This document shows, one piece after another, positions 15,201-22,448 of a stretch of DNA of 32,520 nt. This DNA comes from JBKJUK01 sp046590705 (lineage in GTDB: Bacteria; Acidobacteriota; Thermoanaerobaculia; Gp7-AA8). The notes under the pieces were generated by a model. It was not told the origin of the DNA. It saw only the letters and a program-made list of their open reading frames with translations, and searched no databases. Position numbers and translations under genes: made by a program. Position 1 is the first letter of the stretch; each line of letters opens with the position of its first letter. The stretch lies in the NCBI GenBank assembly GCA_046590705.1, contig JBKJUK010000102.1:1-32520 (forward strand). The letters are read 5' to 3'.

Positions 15201-15385
15201 GCGCGTCATTCCGATGAGCACGCGAGGCTCACGTCAGCTTGCGCGCTCTGACTGCGAAGAGGAATCTCCGTTCCGCGCCGCGTTGGTCGTGTCGTTCCAC
15301 CGCGGCCGCGCGGACCGGAGATTCCTCCTCGCAGTCACAGCTGCGTAATCATCACGAGTCACGCGGCTCGTCGGAATGACGTCGC
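15201..15385. repeat. Inverted-repeat element A1 (GTCATTCCGA family)
   Basis: The outer arms are GTCATTCCGATGAGC (left) and GCTCGTCGGAATGAC (right). The inner arms are TGACTGCGAAGAGGAATCTC with TCCGTTCCGCGC, and a right partner that differs at few positions. The whole can fold into a long two-tier hairpin. Similar copies are at 26319-26500 and, more diverged, 21013-21167. No ORF of note. Confidence 0.8.
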
Positions 15386-15433
15386 GTATGTGCTCGCGGG
15401 TGCTTCTTCGCTTTCGGGTCGTCAGAGTCCATC

Positions 15434-15468
15434 TCAGTTACTGGCTCCTAACTACTAACTCCTGTTAC
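15434..15468. repeat. Heptamer repeat B4 overlapping the hydrolase stop codon
   Basis: Degenerate 7-base units TTACTGG, CTCCTAA, CTACTAA, CTCCTGT. The TAG stop codon of the tandem hydrolase gene (15455-15457) and its last codons lie inside the array. Confidence 0.65.
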
Positions 15469-16936
15469 AAACCACCTCCACGACCATCTGTGTCGATGAA
15501 ATATGCACCGCGTGCGTACCGGGAACCACGCGAAGCGCGTCGCCCGCCAGTTCTCTGAGATGTCCAAGGTCCACCAGGGCGTCGTCGGAACCGGCGATTA
15601 CTTTGGAGCCGGCCGGCAGAGTGATCGGTTCCTTGCTGCGTCGAAGATGATAGAAGGCCACTGGAAGTACACGTCTTAGTCCCGCTGCCCAGTAGGCTTC
15701 GGCAGCGTAGCCGAGTACCTGGATCGGCTCCCGCACCGCGTCGCGGATGAGGGCGGTGAAGAGCCGGCTCCAGGGATGGCGCCGCCGACTCCAGATGGGA
15801 GACATGAAGATCATCTCCGTGACCAGGTCAGGCGCGATGGACTGCAGTTCCAGCAGCGTCTGACAACCTGTGGAGTGCGCAATCCAGCGCATGGCGGGGA
15901 GTCTTCTCTCCCGCGCCCAGTCACGCAGAACCATGGCGTGATCTGCGGGGGCAGTTTGCACGTTCAGGGAAAACCCGGAACCTGGGAGGTCGGGAGCAAT
16001 GGCCTTGATACCGCGCCCTGAGAGCCCTCGGGCCAGCGATGAGAAGTATCGATTCCCGATCCCCAGGCCGTGAAGCAGGACAACCGAGGGCAGAGGTCCC
16101 GACTCCCGATGCCACAAGCCGGCCGCAGACCCGGAGACACCCCAGGTGAATCCTGGCGGCTGCTGCGAAGTGTCAGGCAGAGCGCTGGCGTCTACTTTGC
16201 GCAGGAACGCCAGCGCACTGGTGTTGAACGACTCGGCGTTGTCCCACATCGGTACGTGCGCCGCATCGGGAATAGTCACGAGTTCGGCATGCGGGATCAG
16301 TTCGTTGATGGCAAAGGCGTACTTCATCGGCACAAAGAAGTCATGCTCACCCCAGACCAGGAGCGTGGGAGCAGCGACGCTTCGCATGGCCTCCCTGGCA
16401 TCATCGCGAAGCAGGCGCGCCGATGCCACGGCAACGGCCGATGGGCCGGCCCTGAAAAAATCGGAGAGCAGAACGCGGGAAAACGAGATGGCCTCGGCGG
16501 GCGGCATGGCCATCTCACCGAGGTGGACGCGCGGATCAAGCCCGAAAGGGATCCCGGTGGATGCAACCAGTGTCAGAGAACGAACCAGGTCGGGCCTGCT
16601 GGCGGCGATGTGGATGGCAGTCTGCCCGCCCATGGAGTGACCGATCAAGTGCACGGGCTCACTGAACGATTGCTCAAGCCAGCGCGTAAGCATCCCTGAC
16701 GCTTCGCTGAAGGTCAGCGGCATCGGGCTTCCAGGGCGGAAGCCGCGGTTGCGGCCAAAGCCGACCAGATCGACGGCCACCACCTCGTGCTCTTTCGATA
16801 GAGCCTCGACATTTCGCTTCCACCATCTGCCGGAACCGGACAGACCGTGGATGAGGATCACCGGAGTTCCGCTCCCGGACCGCTCCGTCCAGAAACTGTA
16901 GGGAGGAATCTCGACACGCTCCTGCTTGGACTCCAT
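15455..16936 (-). CDS. Tandem alpha/beta-hydrolase protein (two hydrolase domains in one chain)
   Basis: 493 residues holding two complete alpha/beta-hydrolase folds. Domain 1 (about 10-250) has ILIHGLSGSG, the nucleophile elbow GHSMGG (Ser101), GEHDFF (Asp199) and AAHVPMW (His227). Domain 2 (about 265-490) has LLHGLGIG, elbow AHSTGC (Ser355), GSDDALV (Asp451 or Asp452) and GTHAVHIS (His475). Both triads look complete, so both halves may be active esterases or lipases. The substrate is unknown. There is no signal peptide. The ATG at 16936 is chosen over a TTG at 16954; neither has a strong ribosome binding site. The C-terminal residues CNRS and the stop are encoded inside a heptamer repeat, so the tail may be an acquired sequence. 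Confidence 0.9.
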   Translation of the reverse strand: MESKQERVEIPPYSFWTERSGSGTPVILIHGLSGSGRWWKRNVEALSKEHEVVAVDLVGFGRNRGFRPGSPMPLTFSEASGMLTRWLEQSFSEPVHLIGHSMGGQTAIHIAASRPDLVRSLTLVASTGIPFGLDPRVHLGEMAMPPAEAISFSRVLLSDFFRAGPSAVAVASARLLRDDAREAMRSVAAPTLLVWGEHDFFVPMKYAFAINELIPHAELVTIPDAAHVPMWDNAESFNTSALAFLRKVDASALPDTSQQPPGFTWGVSGSAAGLWHRESGPLPSVVLLHGLGIGNRYFSSLARGLSGRGIKAIAPDLPGSGFSLNVQTAPADHAMVLRDWARERRLPAMRWIAHSTGCQTLLELQSIAPDLVTEMIFMSPIWSRRRHPWSRLFTALIRDAVREPIQVLGYAAEAYWAAGLRRVLPVAFYHLRRSKEPITLPAGSKVIAGSDDALVDLGHLRELAGDALRVVPGTHAVHISSTQMVVEVVCNRS

Positions 16937-16988
16937 CGAGGTGCGCCCGTGCAATCAAGCAGCCAGTGATGGGGGCGGGGATGATGCA

Positions 16989-17018
16989 GGCCGGGGTCAG
17001 GGGGCCGGGGGCCGGGGT
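16989..17018. repeat. Heptamer repeat D2 (GGCCGGG family)
   Basis: Perfect phase of 7-base units GGCCGGG, GTCAGGG, GGCCGGG, GGCCGGG, followed by GTAG. It lies in the gap between the divergent hydrolase and CoA-binding genes, next to the palindrome 17026-17106. Confidence 0.8.
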
Positions 17019-17025
17019 AGAAACT

Positions 17026-17106
17026 GTGGAGCACAGGCAATCCTGCCTGTGACGGGACCAGCTGACTTCTTTCAGCGCGTCACAGGCAGGATTGCCTGTG
17101 CTCCAC
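17026..17106. repeat. Perfect 28-bp inverted repeat with self-complementary arms (element E)
   Basis: The arm 17026-17053 (GTGGAGCACAGGCAATCCTG then CCTGTGAC) is repeated as an exact reverse complement at 17079-17106 around a 25-base spacer. Each arm is itself nearly palindromic (ACAGGCA-ATCC-TGCCTGT), so it can form either one long hairpin or two small ones. It lies in the 5' region of the CoA-binding protein gene. Confidence 0.85.
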
Positions 17107-17184
17107 TCATCCGCGTTTTTAGACCGCGACAATTGTGGGAACGATTCTCGCTTTCTCACCTTCCTTTCCAGCAGGAGGCTCGAG

Positions 17185-17625
17185 GTGAACGGACGGATTG
17201 TCAGCAGCCCCAGGGACGTCGGCGAAGTGCTCGCGGCGACACGAACCATCGCCGTTCTCGGCATCAAGCCCGAGTCCCACGCAAGCCAGCCTGGATTCTT
17301 CGTGCCGGCTTACATGCTCGATCAGGGATACGAGATCATTCCGGTGCCGACCTATTACCCCGACGTCACCCAGATATTGTCGCGGCCGGTTTTCCGCAAA
17401 CTTGCCGACATCAAAGTCCCTGTAGATATGGTGAACGTTTTTCGGCGCCCATCAGACATTCCTCCGCACCTCGAGGACATCCTGGCCCTGAACCCGAAGT
17501 CGGTCTGGTTCCAGAGCGGGATCACCCACAATGTTGCAGCGCGAACGCTGGCCGACGCTGGGATTGTGGTGGTCCAGGACCAGTGTCTGATGGTTGAACA
17601 TGGTCGCTGGGCCCGGTCGCGTTGA
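17185..17625 (+). CDS. CoA-binding domain protein (YccU/COG1832 type)
   Basis: 146 residues, the usual size of the single-domain CoA-binding proteins related to the N-terminal Rossmann domain of succinyl-CoA synthetase alpha. Family features are TIAVLGIKPESHASQPGFFV, an early GYEIIPVPTYYP strand-turn, VDMVNVFRRPSDIPPHLEDI, and the end VVVQDQCLMVEHGRW. The cellular role is not established for this family. The GTG at 17185 is chosen because AGGAGG stands 6 bases before it. The same frame is open to 17092, but that part lies inside the palindrome 17026-17106 and is not expected to be translated. It is divergent from the tandem hydrolase. Confidence 0.88.
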   Translation: MNGRIVSSPRDVGEVLAATRTIAVLGIKPESHASQPGFFVPAYMLDQGYEIIPVPTYYPDVTQILSRPVFRKLADIKVPVDMVNVFRRPSDIPPHLEDILALNPKSVWFQSGITHNVAARTLADAGIVVVQDQCLMVEHGRWARSR

Positions 17626-17765
17626 ATTCCCTTTTGTGGGCTTCACCGCGAGCGTCCAGAAAGCTGCTATTGGACGGAATAAAGCTGTAGCCGCCAGTCC
17701 GGAATAACGTTTCCTGCGCAACGATTTACAATCCCGGCACCCAACAACTAACCATCGAGGTCAGG

Positions 17766-19340
17766 ATGAAACGTAGCGTCACCGGACTCTTCCTCGTAGT
17801 CGTCGCATCTGCATCGTCAGTGCTCGCCGCAGAGACGGACAGCCGTAAGTCCTACCTCGTGGCGACCCGCCGGCCTGTCCGCGAAGTCCGCCTGCCTTTC
17901 ATTCAGACGGAAGCGCATGACGTGCACGCCTTCACATCGGTCAACGGATACGCAGCCGATCTGACTGACTCGGAAGTTGCTCAGCTGAGGAAATCGCCGG
18001 AAGTCCGGTTCATCGAGCCTGACTACGAGCGGCACGCCATGCAGCTGGGCCCGATCGCACCATCCGTCAGTCGATACACGACGGGGCAAACCGTTCCTTT
18101 CGGAATCGACCTCATCAATTCCAGGAAAGTCTGGAAGTACGGAACAGGCGCGACCATCAAAGTTGGGGTCATCGACAGTGGCATCGAGAAGACGCATCCA
18201 GATCTCAAAGATGTCTATAAAGGCGGCTACGACTTCATACAGAGCGATGACGACCCGCAGGATGAGAATCAGCATGGGACGCACGTGGCCGGAACGATCG
18301 CCGCCTCGGACAACAACCTCGGCGTGGTGGGAGTTGCACCGAACGTCGAGATTTACGCACTCCGCGTCCTCAATGCTGCCGGGACAGGAAGCACCTCTGC
18401 CGTCATCCGCGCGATCGACTGGGCCATCACCAACAAGATGAACATCATCAGCCTCTCACTCGGATCGGATAATTCGTCGGTCCTCGAAGAGTCAGCTTTC
18501 AAACGCGCTGCTGACGCCGGAATTCTGGCCATCGCCGCCTCCGGCAACGGTTATAACGACAACCCAACCGAGGTGATTGGCTTTCCTGCAGCATACGGAA
18601 CGGTATTGTCCGTGGGTGCAGTCAACTCCAGCAGTGCAATCGCTGGCTTCTCGCAGCGCGGTCCTGAACTGAAACTGGTTGCCCCAGGAGTCGGAGTGCT
18701 TTCCTCGGTAACGTTCGGAAAAGGTATGTCGAACGAACTCTCAACATCCGGTCAGACGTTCGAGTCACAGTCATTGACCTACTCAGGCCTCGGGGAAGTT
18801 TCAGGTAAGCTCGTGTTCTCCGGTCTCGGCCGTGTACAGGATTTCAGTTCCCAGGTCCGTGGAAAGATCGCACTTATTCAGCGCGGTGAGATCACGTTCG
18901 CCGAGAAAGCAAAGAACGCAAAGACCAACGGCGCCACGGCGGTGATCATTTTCAATAACGACGGCGCCTACTCCGGTTGGCAGCTGAGCGATGAGGCATT
19001 TGAGTTTCCGGTCACCCTTGGAGTCGACAAGGCCGCTGGCGAGAAATTGAAAGCGCTCGCAGACGCTGACGTCACGGTCGCCGTGCGCCGCGAGGATTAC
19101 AGCACCCTGAATGGCACCTCGATGGCAACGCCCCATGTATCGGGAGTGGCTGCTCTGATCTGGTCACTGGCCCCAACGGCGACGGCTGCCCAGGTGCGTG
19201 ATGCAATGCTCAACACTGCGAAAGATCTCGGCGCGCCAGGCTGGGATACGACCTTCGGCTTTGGACTGGTTGACGCACAGGCCGCCGCGATGCGCCTGGC
19301 ACCGACAAAGTTCCCGGCGAAGAAACCGAAGAAGCGCTGA
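17766..19340 (+). CDS. Secreted subtilisin-like serine protease (S8) with inserted PA domain
   Basis: 524 residues. A Sec signal peptide (about 1-22, ends SSVLAAE) is followed by an inhibitor-I9-type propeptide (about 28-90, SYLVATRRPVREVRL, FIEPDYERH). The catalytic domain has Asp137 in VGVIDSGIEKTHPDL, His170 in NQHGTHVAGT, the ASGN oxyanion region, and Ser452 in LNGTSMATPHVSG. A protease-associated (PA) domain sits between the oxyanion region and the serine (about 335-440, GKIALIQRGEITFAEKAKNA, ATAVIIFNNDG). That arrangement is known in secreted subtilases. It is presumably exported to degrade external protein. The C-terminus is short and Lys-rich (PAKKPKKR) with no sorting domain visible. 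The start follows GAGGTCAGG. A terminator lies 22 bases after the stop, so it is a single-gene unit. Confidence 0.94.
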   Translation: MKRSVTGLFLVVVASASSVLAAETDSRKSYLVATRRPVREVRLPFIQTEAHDVHAFTSVNGYAADLTDSEVAQLRKSPEVRFIEPDYERHAMQLGPIAPSVSRYTTGQTVPFGIDLINSRKVWKYGTGATIKVGVIDSGIEKTHPDLKDVYKGGYDFIQSDDDPQDENQHGTHVAGTIAASDNNLGVVGVAPNVEIYALRVLNAAGTGSTSAVIRAIDWAITNKMNIISLSLGSDNSSVLEESAFKRAADAGILAIAASGNGYNDNPTEVIGFPAAYGTVLSVGAVNSSSAIAGFSQRGPELKLVAPGVGVLSSVTFGKGMSNELSTSGQTFESQSLTYSGLGEVSGKLVFSGLGRVQDFSSQVRGKIALIQRGEITFAEKAKNAKTNGATAVIIFNNDGAYSGWQLSDEAFEFPVTLGVDKAAGEKLKALADADVTVAVRREDYSTLNGTSMATPHVSGVAALIWSLAPTATAAQVRDAMLNTAKDLGAPGWDTTFGFGLVDAQAAAMRLAPTKFPAKKPKKR

Positions 19341-19362
19341 ACAGAAGCATATCTCGAACATC

Positions 19363-19391
19363 AAAAAGCCGGGCTCACGCCCGGCTTTTTT
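19363..19391 (+). terminator. Rho-independent terminator of the S8 protease gene
   Basis: AAAAAGCCGGGC - TCAC - GCCCGGCTTTTTT: perfect GC-rich stem followed by six T. Confidence 0.92.
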
Positions 19392-19423
19392 CGTTCTGAT
19401 GAACGCAGAATTACGAACGTTAA

Positions 19424-19745
19424 CGCGCCGGAGGCGCGAACAGAGGGTAGCCGGTGGTAAGCGCAGAGCGCGCAGCCACCGGATCAGCGGCGTCCAGTCA
19501 ATGTACGCGCCCCGGCAGGGGCGCCAGAAGAGATCGGAATGCCTCACATACGTGAGTCTTCACTAGCAGGAAGTGCACCTCGCCGACGGGCCTCCAGGAA
19601 AGTGTCTCGAGCTCCTTCACCAAGCGGTATGGATGGAGATCCTCTGGCGCCCCTGCCGGGGCGCATGTAGTTGCTCCGGTCGCAGTCCGGTGGCTGCGCG
19701 CTACGCGCTTACCACCGGCTACCCTCGACGCGCGCCTCCGGCGCG
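19424..19745. repeat. Long inverted-repeat element G (arms of about 108-113 bp)
   Basis: The left arm (19424-19536) starts CGCGCCGGAGGCGCG and contains GAGGGTAGCCGGTGGTAAGC, GCGCGCAGCCACCGGA and GCGCCCCGGCAGGGGCGCCA. The right arm (19638-19745) is its reverse complement with scattered changes mainly in one inner block. The spacer is about 101 bp. Each arm also holds smaller palindromes. It fills most of the 487-base gap between the protease and ald. The ald reading frame is open back into the right arm, but this part is not counted as coding. Confidence 0.8.
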
Positions 19746-19790
19746 TGAGGAGACCGCGGCCGGGGGATCCCGGCGCCAGCGCCATCAGGC

Positions 19791-19796
19791 TAGAAT
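19791..19796 (+). promoter_or_regulatory. Putative -10 box of ald
   Basis: TAGAAT followed by GCGCG, 31 bases before the ald start codon and identical over 11 bases to the site at 1571-1581. No clear -35 was seen. Confidence 0.35.
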
Positions 19797-19827
19797 GCGC
19801 GCACCTAACACTGCACAGGAGAATCGG

Positions 19828-20952
19828 ATGAAGATCGGAGTCCCCGCCGAAATCAAGAACAATGAATTCCGAGTGGGGATGGTCCCATCGGGTGTGCGCG
19901 ACCTCACTTCCGACGGACATCAGGTCCTGATTCAGAAAGGTGCTGGCCATGGCAGCGGTTTCACCGACGCCGAGTACGAGAGCGCCGGTGCAGTGATCGC
20001 CGACACTGCCGATGAAGTTTTCGCTGCAGCCGAGATGATCGTGAAGGTGAAAGAACCGATCGCCGCAGATCTCGAGCGGCTTCGCGACGGACAGCAGCTC
20101 TTCACCTATCTTCACCTCGCACCTGTCCCCGATCTCACCAGTGCTCTGCTCAAAAAGAACATCACCGGGATCGCCTACGAGACCATCACCGGCCGCAACG
20201 GTTCGCTTCCGCTGCTTTCTCCAATGTCGGAAGTTGCCGGACGGATGTCAGTCCAGGTGGGTGCGTTCTATCTGCAGAAGCCGAATGGCGGACGCGGTGT
20301 GCTTCTCGGAGGCGTTCCGGGTGTGCTTCCGGCCGACGTCGTCATCATCGGCGGCGGCATCGTGGGAATCAACGCCGCCAAAATGGCCATCGGTCTCGGC
20401 GCCAACGTGACCATCCTCGATACAAACATCGATCGGCTGCGCTATCTCGACGAAATCTTTCACGGCAGGCTGGCCACGCTCGCGTCGAATCGCGCGCATC
20501 TGGAAGAGGCCTGCCGCCGCGCAGACCTTCTTATCGGAGGAGTCCTGATTCCGGGCGCCGCAGCCCCCAAGCTCGTCACGCGCGACATGATCCGCACCAT
20601 GAAGAAAGGCTCAGTCATTGTCGACGTGGCCATCGATCAGGGCGGATGCGTAGAGACCGCGAAAGCCACCACGCACTCCGACCCTGTCTACGTAGTCGAC
20701 GACGTGATTCACTACTGCGTCGCGAACATGCCGGGGGCGGTACCGAGAACTTCGACCATCGCACTCAACAACGCCACCCTCCCCTACACAAGACTCCTGG
20801 CCAACCTCGGGTTCAAACGCGCCGTGTTCGAGAATGCCGGCCTGGCCGAGGGAGTCAACGTATACAAGGGCAAGCTGACTTACCAGGCCGTGGCGCACTC
20901 GCAGAATCAGGAGTACACACCGCTGGAGGGGTTGCTGAAGAATGGAGAATGA
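19828..20952 (+). CDS. ald: Alanine dehydrogenase
   Basis: 374 residues, close to the usual 371. MKIGVPAEIKNNEFRVGM is the classic N-terminus and gives the start; AGGAGA lies about 6 bases upstream. The earlier in-frame ATG at 19573 lies in repeat DNA. Substrate-binding motifs QKGAGHGSGF, VKVKEPI and YLHLAPVP, the loop LLSPMSEVAGRMSVQ, and the NAD-binding glycine motif IGGGIVGINAAKMA are in order, then VDVAIDQGGC, HYCVANMPGAVPRTSTIALN and the C-terminal LTYQAVA. It catalyses reversible NAD-dependent deamination of L-alanine to pyruvate and ammonia in the cytoplasm. The last codons (AAG AAT GGA GAA TGA) coincide with a TGGAGAA heptamer array, which therefore supplies the C-terminal NGE and the stop. 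Confidence 0.96.
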   Translation: MKIGVPAEIKNNEFRVGMVPSGVRDLTSDGHQVLIQKGAGHGSGFTDAEYESAGAVIADTADEVFAAAEMIVKVKEPIAADLERLRDGQQLFTYLHLAPVPDLTSALLKKNITGIAYETITGRNGSLPLLSPMSEVAGRMSVQVGAFYLQKPNGGRGVLLGGVPGVLPADVVIIGGGIVGINAAKMAIGLGANVTILDTNIDRLRYLDEIFHGRLATLASNRAHLEEACRRADLLIGGVLIPGAAAPKLVTRDMIRTMKKGSVIVDVAIDQGGCVETAKATTHSDPVYVVDDVIHYCVANMPGAVPRTSTIALNNATLPYTRLLANLGFKRAVFENAGLAEGVNVYKGKLTYQAVAHSQNQEYTPLEGLLKNGE

Positions 20953-20972
20953 GGGATGGAGAATGGAGAATG
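20939..20972. repeat. Heptamer repeat C2 (TGGAGAA family) overlapping the ald stop codon
   Basis: Units TGGAGAA, TGAGGGA, TGGAGAA, TGGAGAA in 7-base phase; the ald stop codon is inside. It forms an inverted pair with 21188-21243, enclosing element 21013-21167. Confidence 0.8.
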
Positions 20973-21012
20973 GGAAACCGGGACCCACGCGTGCGGTCTC
21001 CGAAAACAACGA

Positions 21013-21167
21013 GCGTCATTCCGAAGGAGCACGCAGCGCGCGCGAATGAAAGCGGAATCGCGTTGCGACTGAGGAATCTACGCAAAAGGGTCGCGCTCAA
21101 CAATTCACAGCGCGGTCCCTGTGCGTAGATCCCTCGCACCCGCCCGCGCCGCCGCTCGGGATGACGG
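21013..21167. repeat. Inverted-repeat element A3 (diverged GTCATTCCGA family)
   Basis: Outer arms GTCATTCCGAAGGAGC and GCCGCTCGGGATGAC. Inner arms GCGACTGAGGAATCTACGCA and GTGCGTAGATCCCTCGCA. Same plan as 15201-15385 but more diverged. It lies between the inverted heptamer arrays C2 and C3, so the ald-corA gap (308 bases) is entirely repeat sequence. Confidence 0.75.
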
Positions 21168-21187
21168 CCGAGTCACACGCAGCCCGC

Positions 21188-21243
21188 TTCTCCATTCTCC
21201 ATTCTCCATTCTCCATTCTCCATTCTCCATTCTCCATTCTCCA
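21188..21243. repeat. Heptamer repeat C3: eight perfect tandem TTCTCCA units
   Basis: Eight consecutive copies of TTCTCCA (reverse complement TGGAGAA) without a single change, ending 17 bases before the corA start codon. Perfect copies imply recent expansion, and copy number is likely variable. The array occupies the expected -35 region of corA. Confidence 0.95.
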
Positions 21244-21245
21244 TT

Positions 21246-21251
21246 TACACT
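21246..21251 (+). promoter_or_regulatory. Putative -10 box of corA (leaderless arrangement)
   Basis: TACACT, 9 bases before the ATG, with no Shine-Dalgarno in between. Transcription would start within about 3 bases of the start codon. The -35 position falls inside the heptamer array 21188-21243. Confidence 0.35.
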
Positions 21252-21260
21252 ACGCCCCGC

Positions 21261-22397
21261 ATGACTGAAATCGCCACAGCTGATCCAAGACTGGAATCGC
21301 CAACCACGGGCGAATCTGAATTCCGGGTTTCTCTGGCGCAGGAGGGCGTGCTGGTGCGCGGCGGTCTCGAGCTGCTGGCAGACTGGTCTCGCGAGTCCGA
21401 CGATCACATCTGGATCGACATCCGCAGCACAGATAAAGATGATGTCGAGCCGCTGCTGGAAGAGTGGTTCGGCTTTCACGAGCTGGCCGCCGAAGATTCT
21501 CTTTCACGCGACACACTGCCGAAGCATGACCGGTTCGGTGACTACGATTTTCTGGTGTTCCGCAGCATCGCCGTCGATCTGATCGGTCACGGTGTCGACT
21601 CGATCAAGCTGGCCTGCTTCATCGGGAAGAATTTTCTCTTCACAATCCATCCGCAGCCGCTGGGCGCAGTGGATGCGATCTGGGGCCGGCTTCCGCAGGA
21701 CCGCAGGATGCTCGAGCGCGGCGTGGACTTTCTTCTCTACTCGATTCTCGACACGCTGGTCGATCTGCACTTCCCTCTTCTCGACGAAATCGAAGACCGG
21801 CTCGATCAGATTCAGGAACTCATTTTCAGCGAACCTTCCCAGTCTCTCCTGGATGAGCTCCTTCACATCAAGCGCGACCTCAACGTGATGCGTCGTCAGT
21901 CATTACCTCAGAGAGAACTCTTCAATCAGATCAGCCGCGGTGATTCCGAGTTCATCAAAGAAAAACACAAGATCTATTTTCGAGATCTGTACGACCACAT
22001 GTACCGCATCGGCGAATCAATCGATATCGAGCGCGACCTGACCACGGCCACCATGGAAGCCTATCTGTCTGTCATCGCGAATCGCACCAACGAAATCATG
22101 AAGGTGCTCACCATCTTCTCCTCGATCATCCTGCCGATGAATTTCATCGCCAGTATTTACGGCATGAACTTTGAGCACATGCCTGAACTCAAGTGGCATT
22201 TCGGCTACGCCTGGGCCTTCGGACTGATGGTCTCTTTCGCGATCTTCATGTTGATCTGGTTCTGGCGTCGGGGATGGCTGTTCCAGTCCAGGAAGGCCGC
22301 CGTCGCGCGAAAGAGGAAGATTCAACTGGCCATGCGACGGAGAAACGCGCGCGAAGCCAGCAAGGCCATCACCGACGAAGCGCGCCACGGAGCGTAG
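21261..22397 (+). CDS. corA: CorA family magnesium/divalent cation transporter
   Basis: 378 residues. It has a large N-terminal cytoplasmic domain (about 1-280, with EEWFGFHELAAEDSL and a long stalk helix LLHIKRDLNVMRRQSLPQRE) and two C-terminal transmembrane helices. The first (about 280-300, VLTIFSSIILPMNFIASIY) ends in the signature YGMN (GMN at 301-303), and the second is about 317-337. The tail is strongly basic (RKRKIQLAMRRRNAR). It forms a pentameric Mg2+ channel in the inner membrane. There is no ribosome binding site; a TACACT box 9 bases before the ATG suggests a leaderless message. The 7-base repeat array just upstream could influence promoter strength. Confidence 0.93.
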   Translation: MTEIATADPRLESPTTGESEFRVSLAQEGVLVRGGLELLADWSRESDDHIWIDIRSTDKDDVEPLLEEWFGFHELAAEDSLSRDTLPKHDRFGDYDFLVFRSIAVDLIGHGVDSIKLACFIGKNFLFTIHPQPLGAVDAIWGRLPQDRRMLERGVDFLLYSILDTLVDLHFPLLDEIEDRLDQIQELIFSEPSQSLLDELLHIKRDLNVMRRQSLPQRELFNQISRGDSEFIKEKHKIYFRDLYDHMYRIGESIDIERDLTTATMEAYLSVIANRTNEIMKVLTIFSSIILPMNFIASIYGMNFEHMPELKWHFGYAWAFGLMVSFAIFMLIWFWRRGWLFQSRKAAVARKRKIQLAMRRRNAREASKAITDEARHGA

Positions 22398-22448
22398 TCT
22401 TACCCGTGGCGACATTCGGCATCAGCAAACCGTCAGGGTAGCGGAACT

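Noticed and set aside
17092..17184. Extension of the CoA-binding protein to an ATG at 17092
   Set aside because: This start is inside the perfect palindrome 17026-17106; GTG 17185 has AGGAGG and gives the usual length.
19573..19827. N-terminal extension of alanine dehydrogenase by 85 codons
   Set aside because: It lies in the inverted-repeat element G and unique Arg-rich sequence; the family start MKIGVPAEI with AGGAGA fits at 19828.
21188..21243. CRISPR array
   Set aside because: The units are 7 bases with no spacers; simple tandem repeat. No cas genes in the window.
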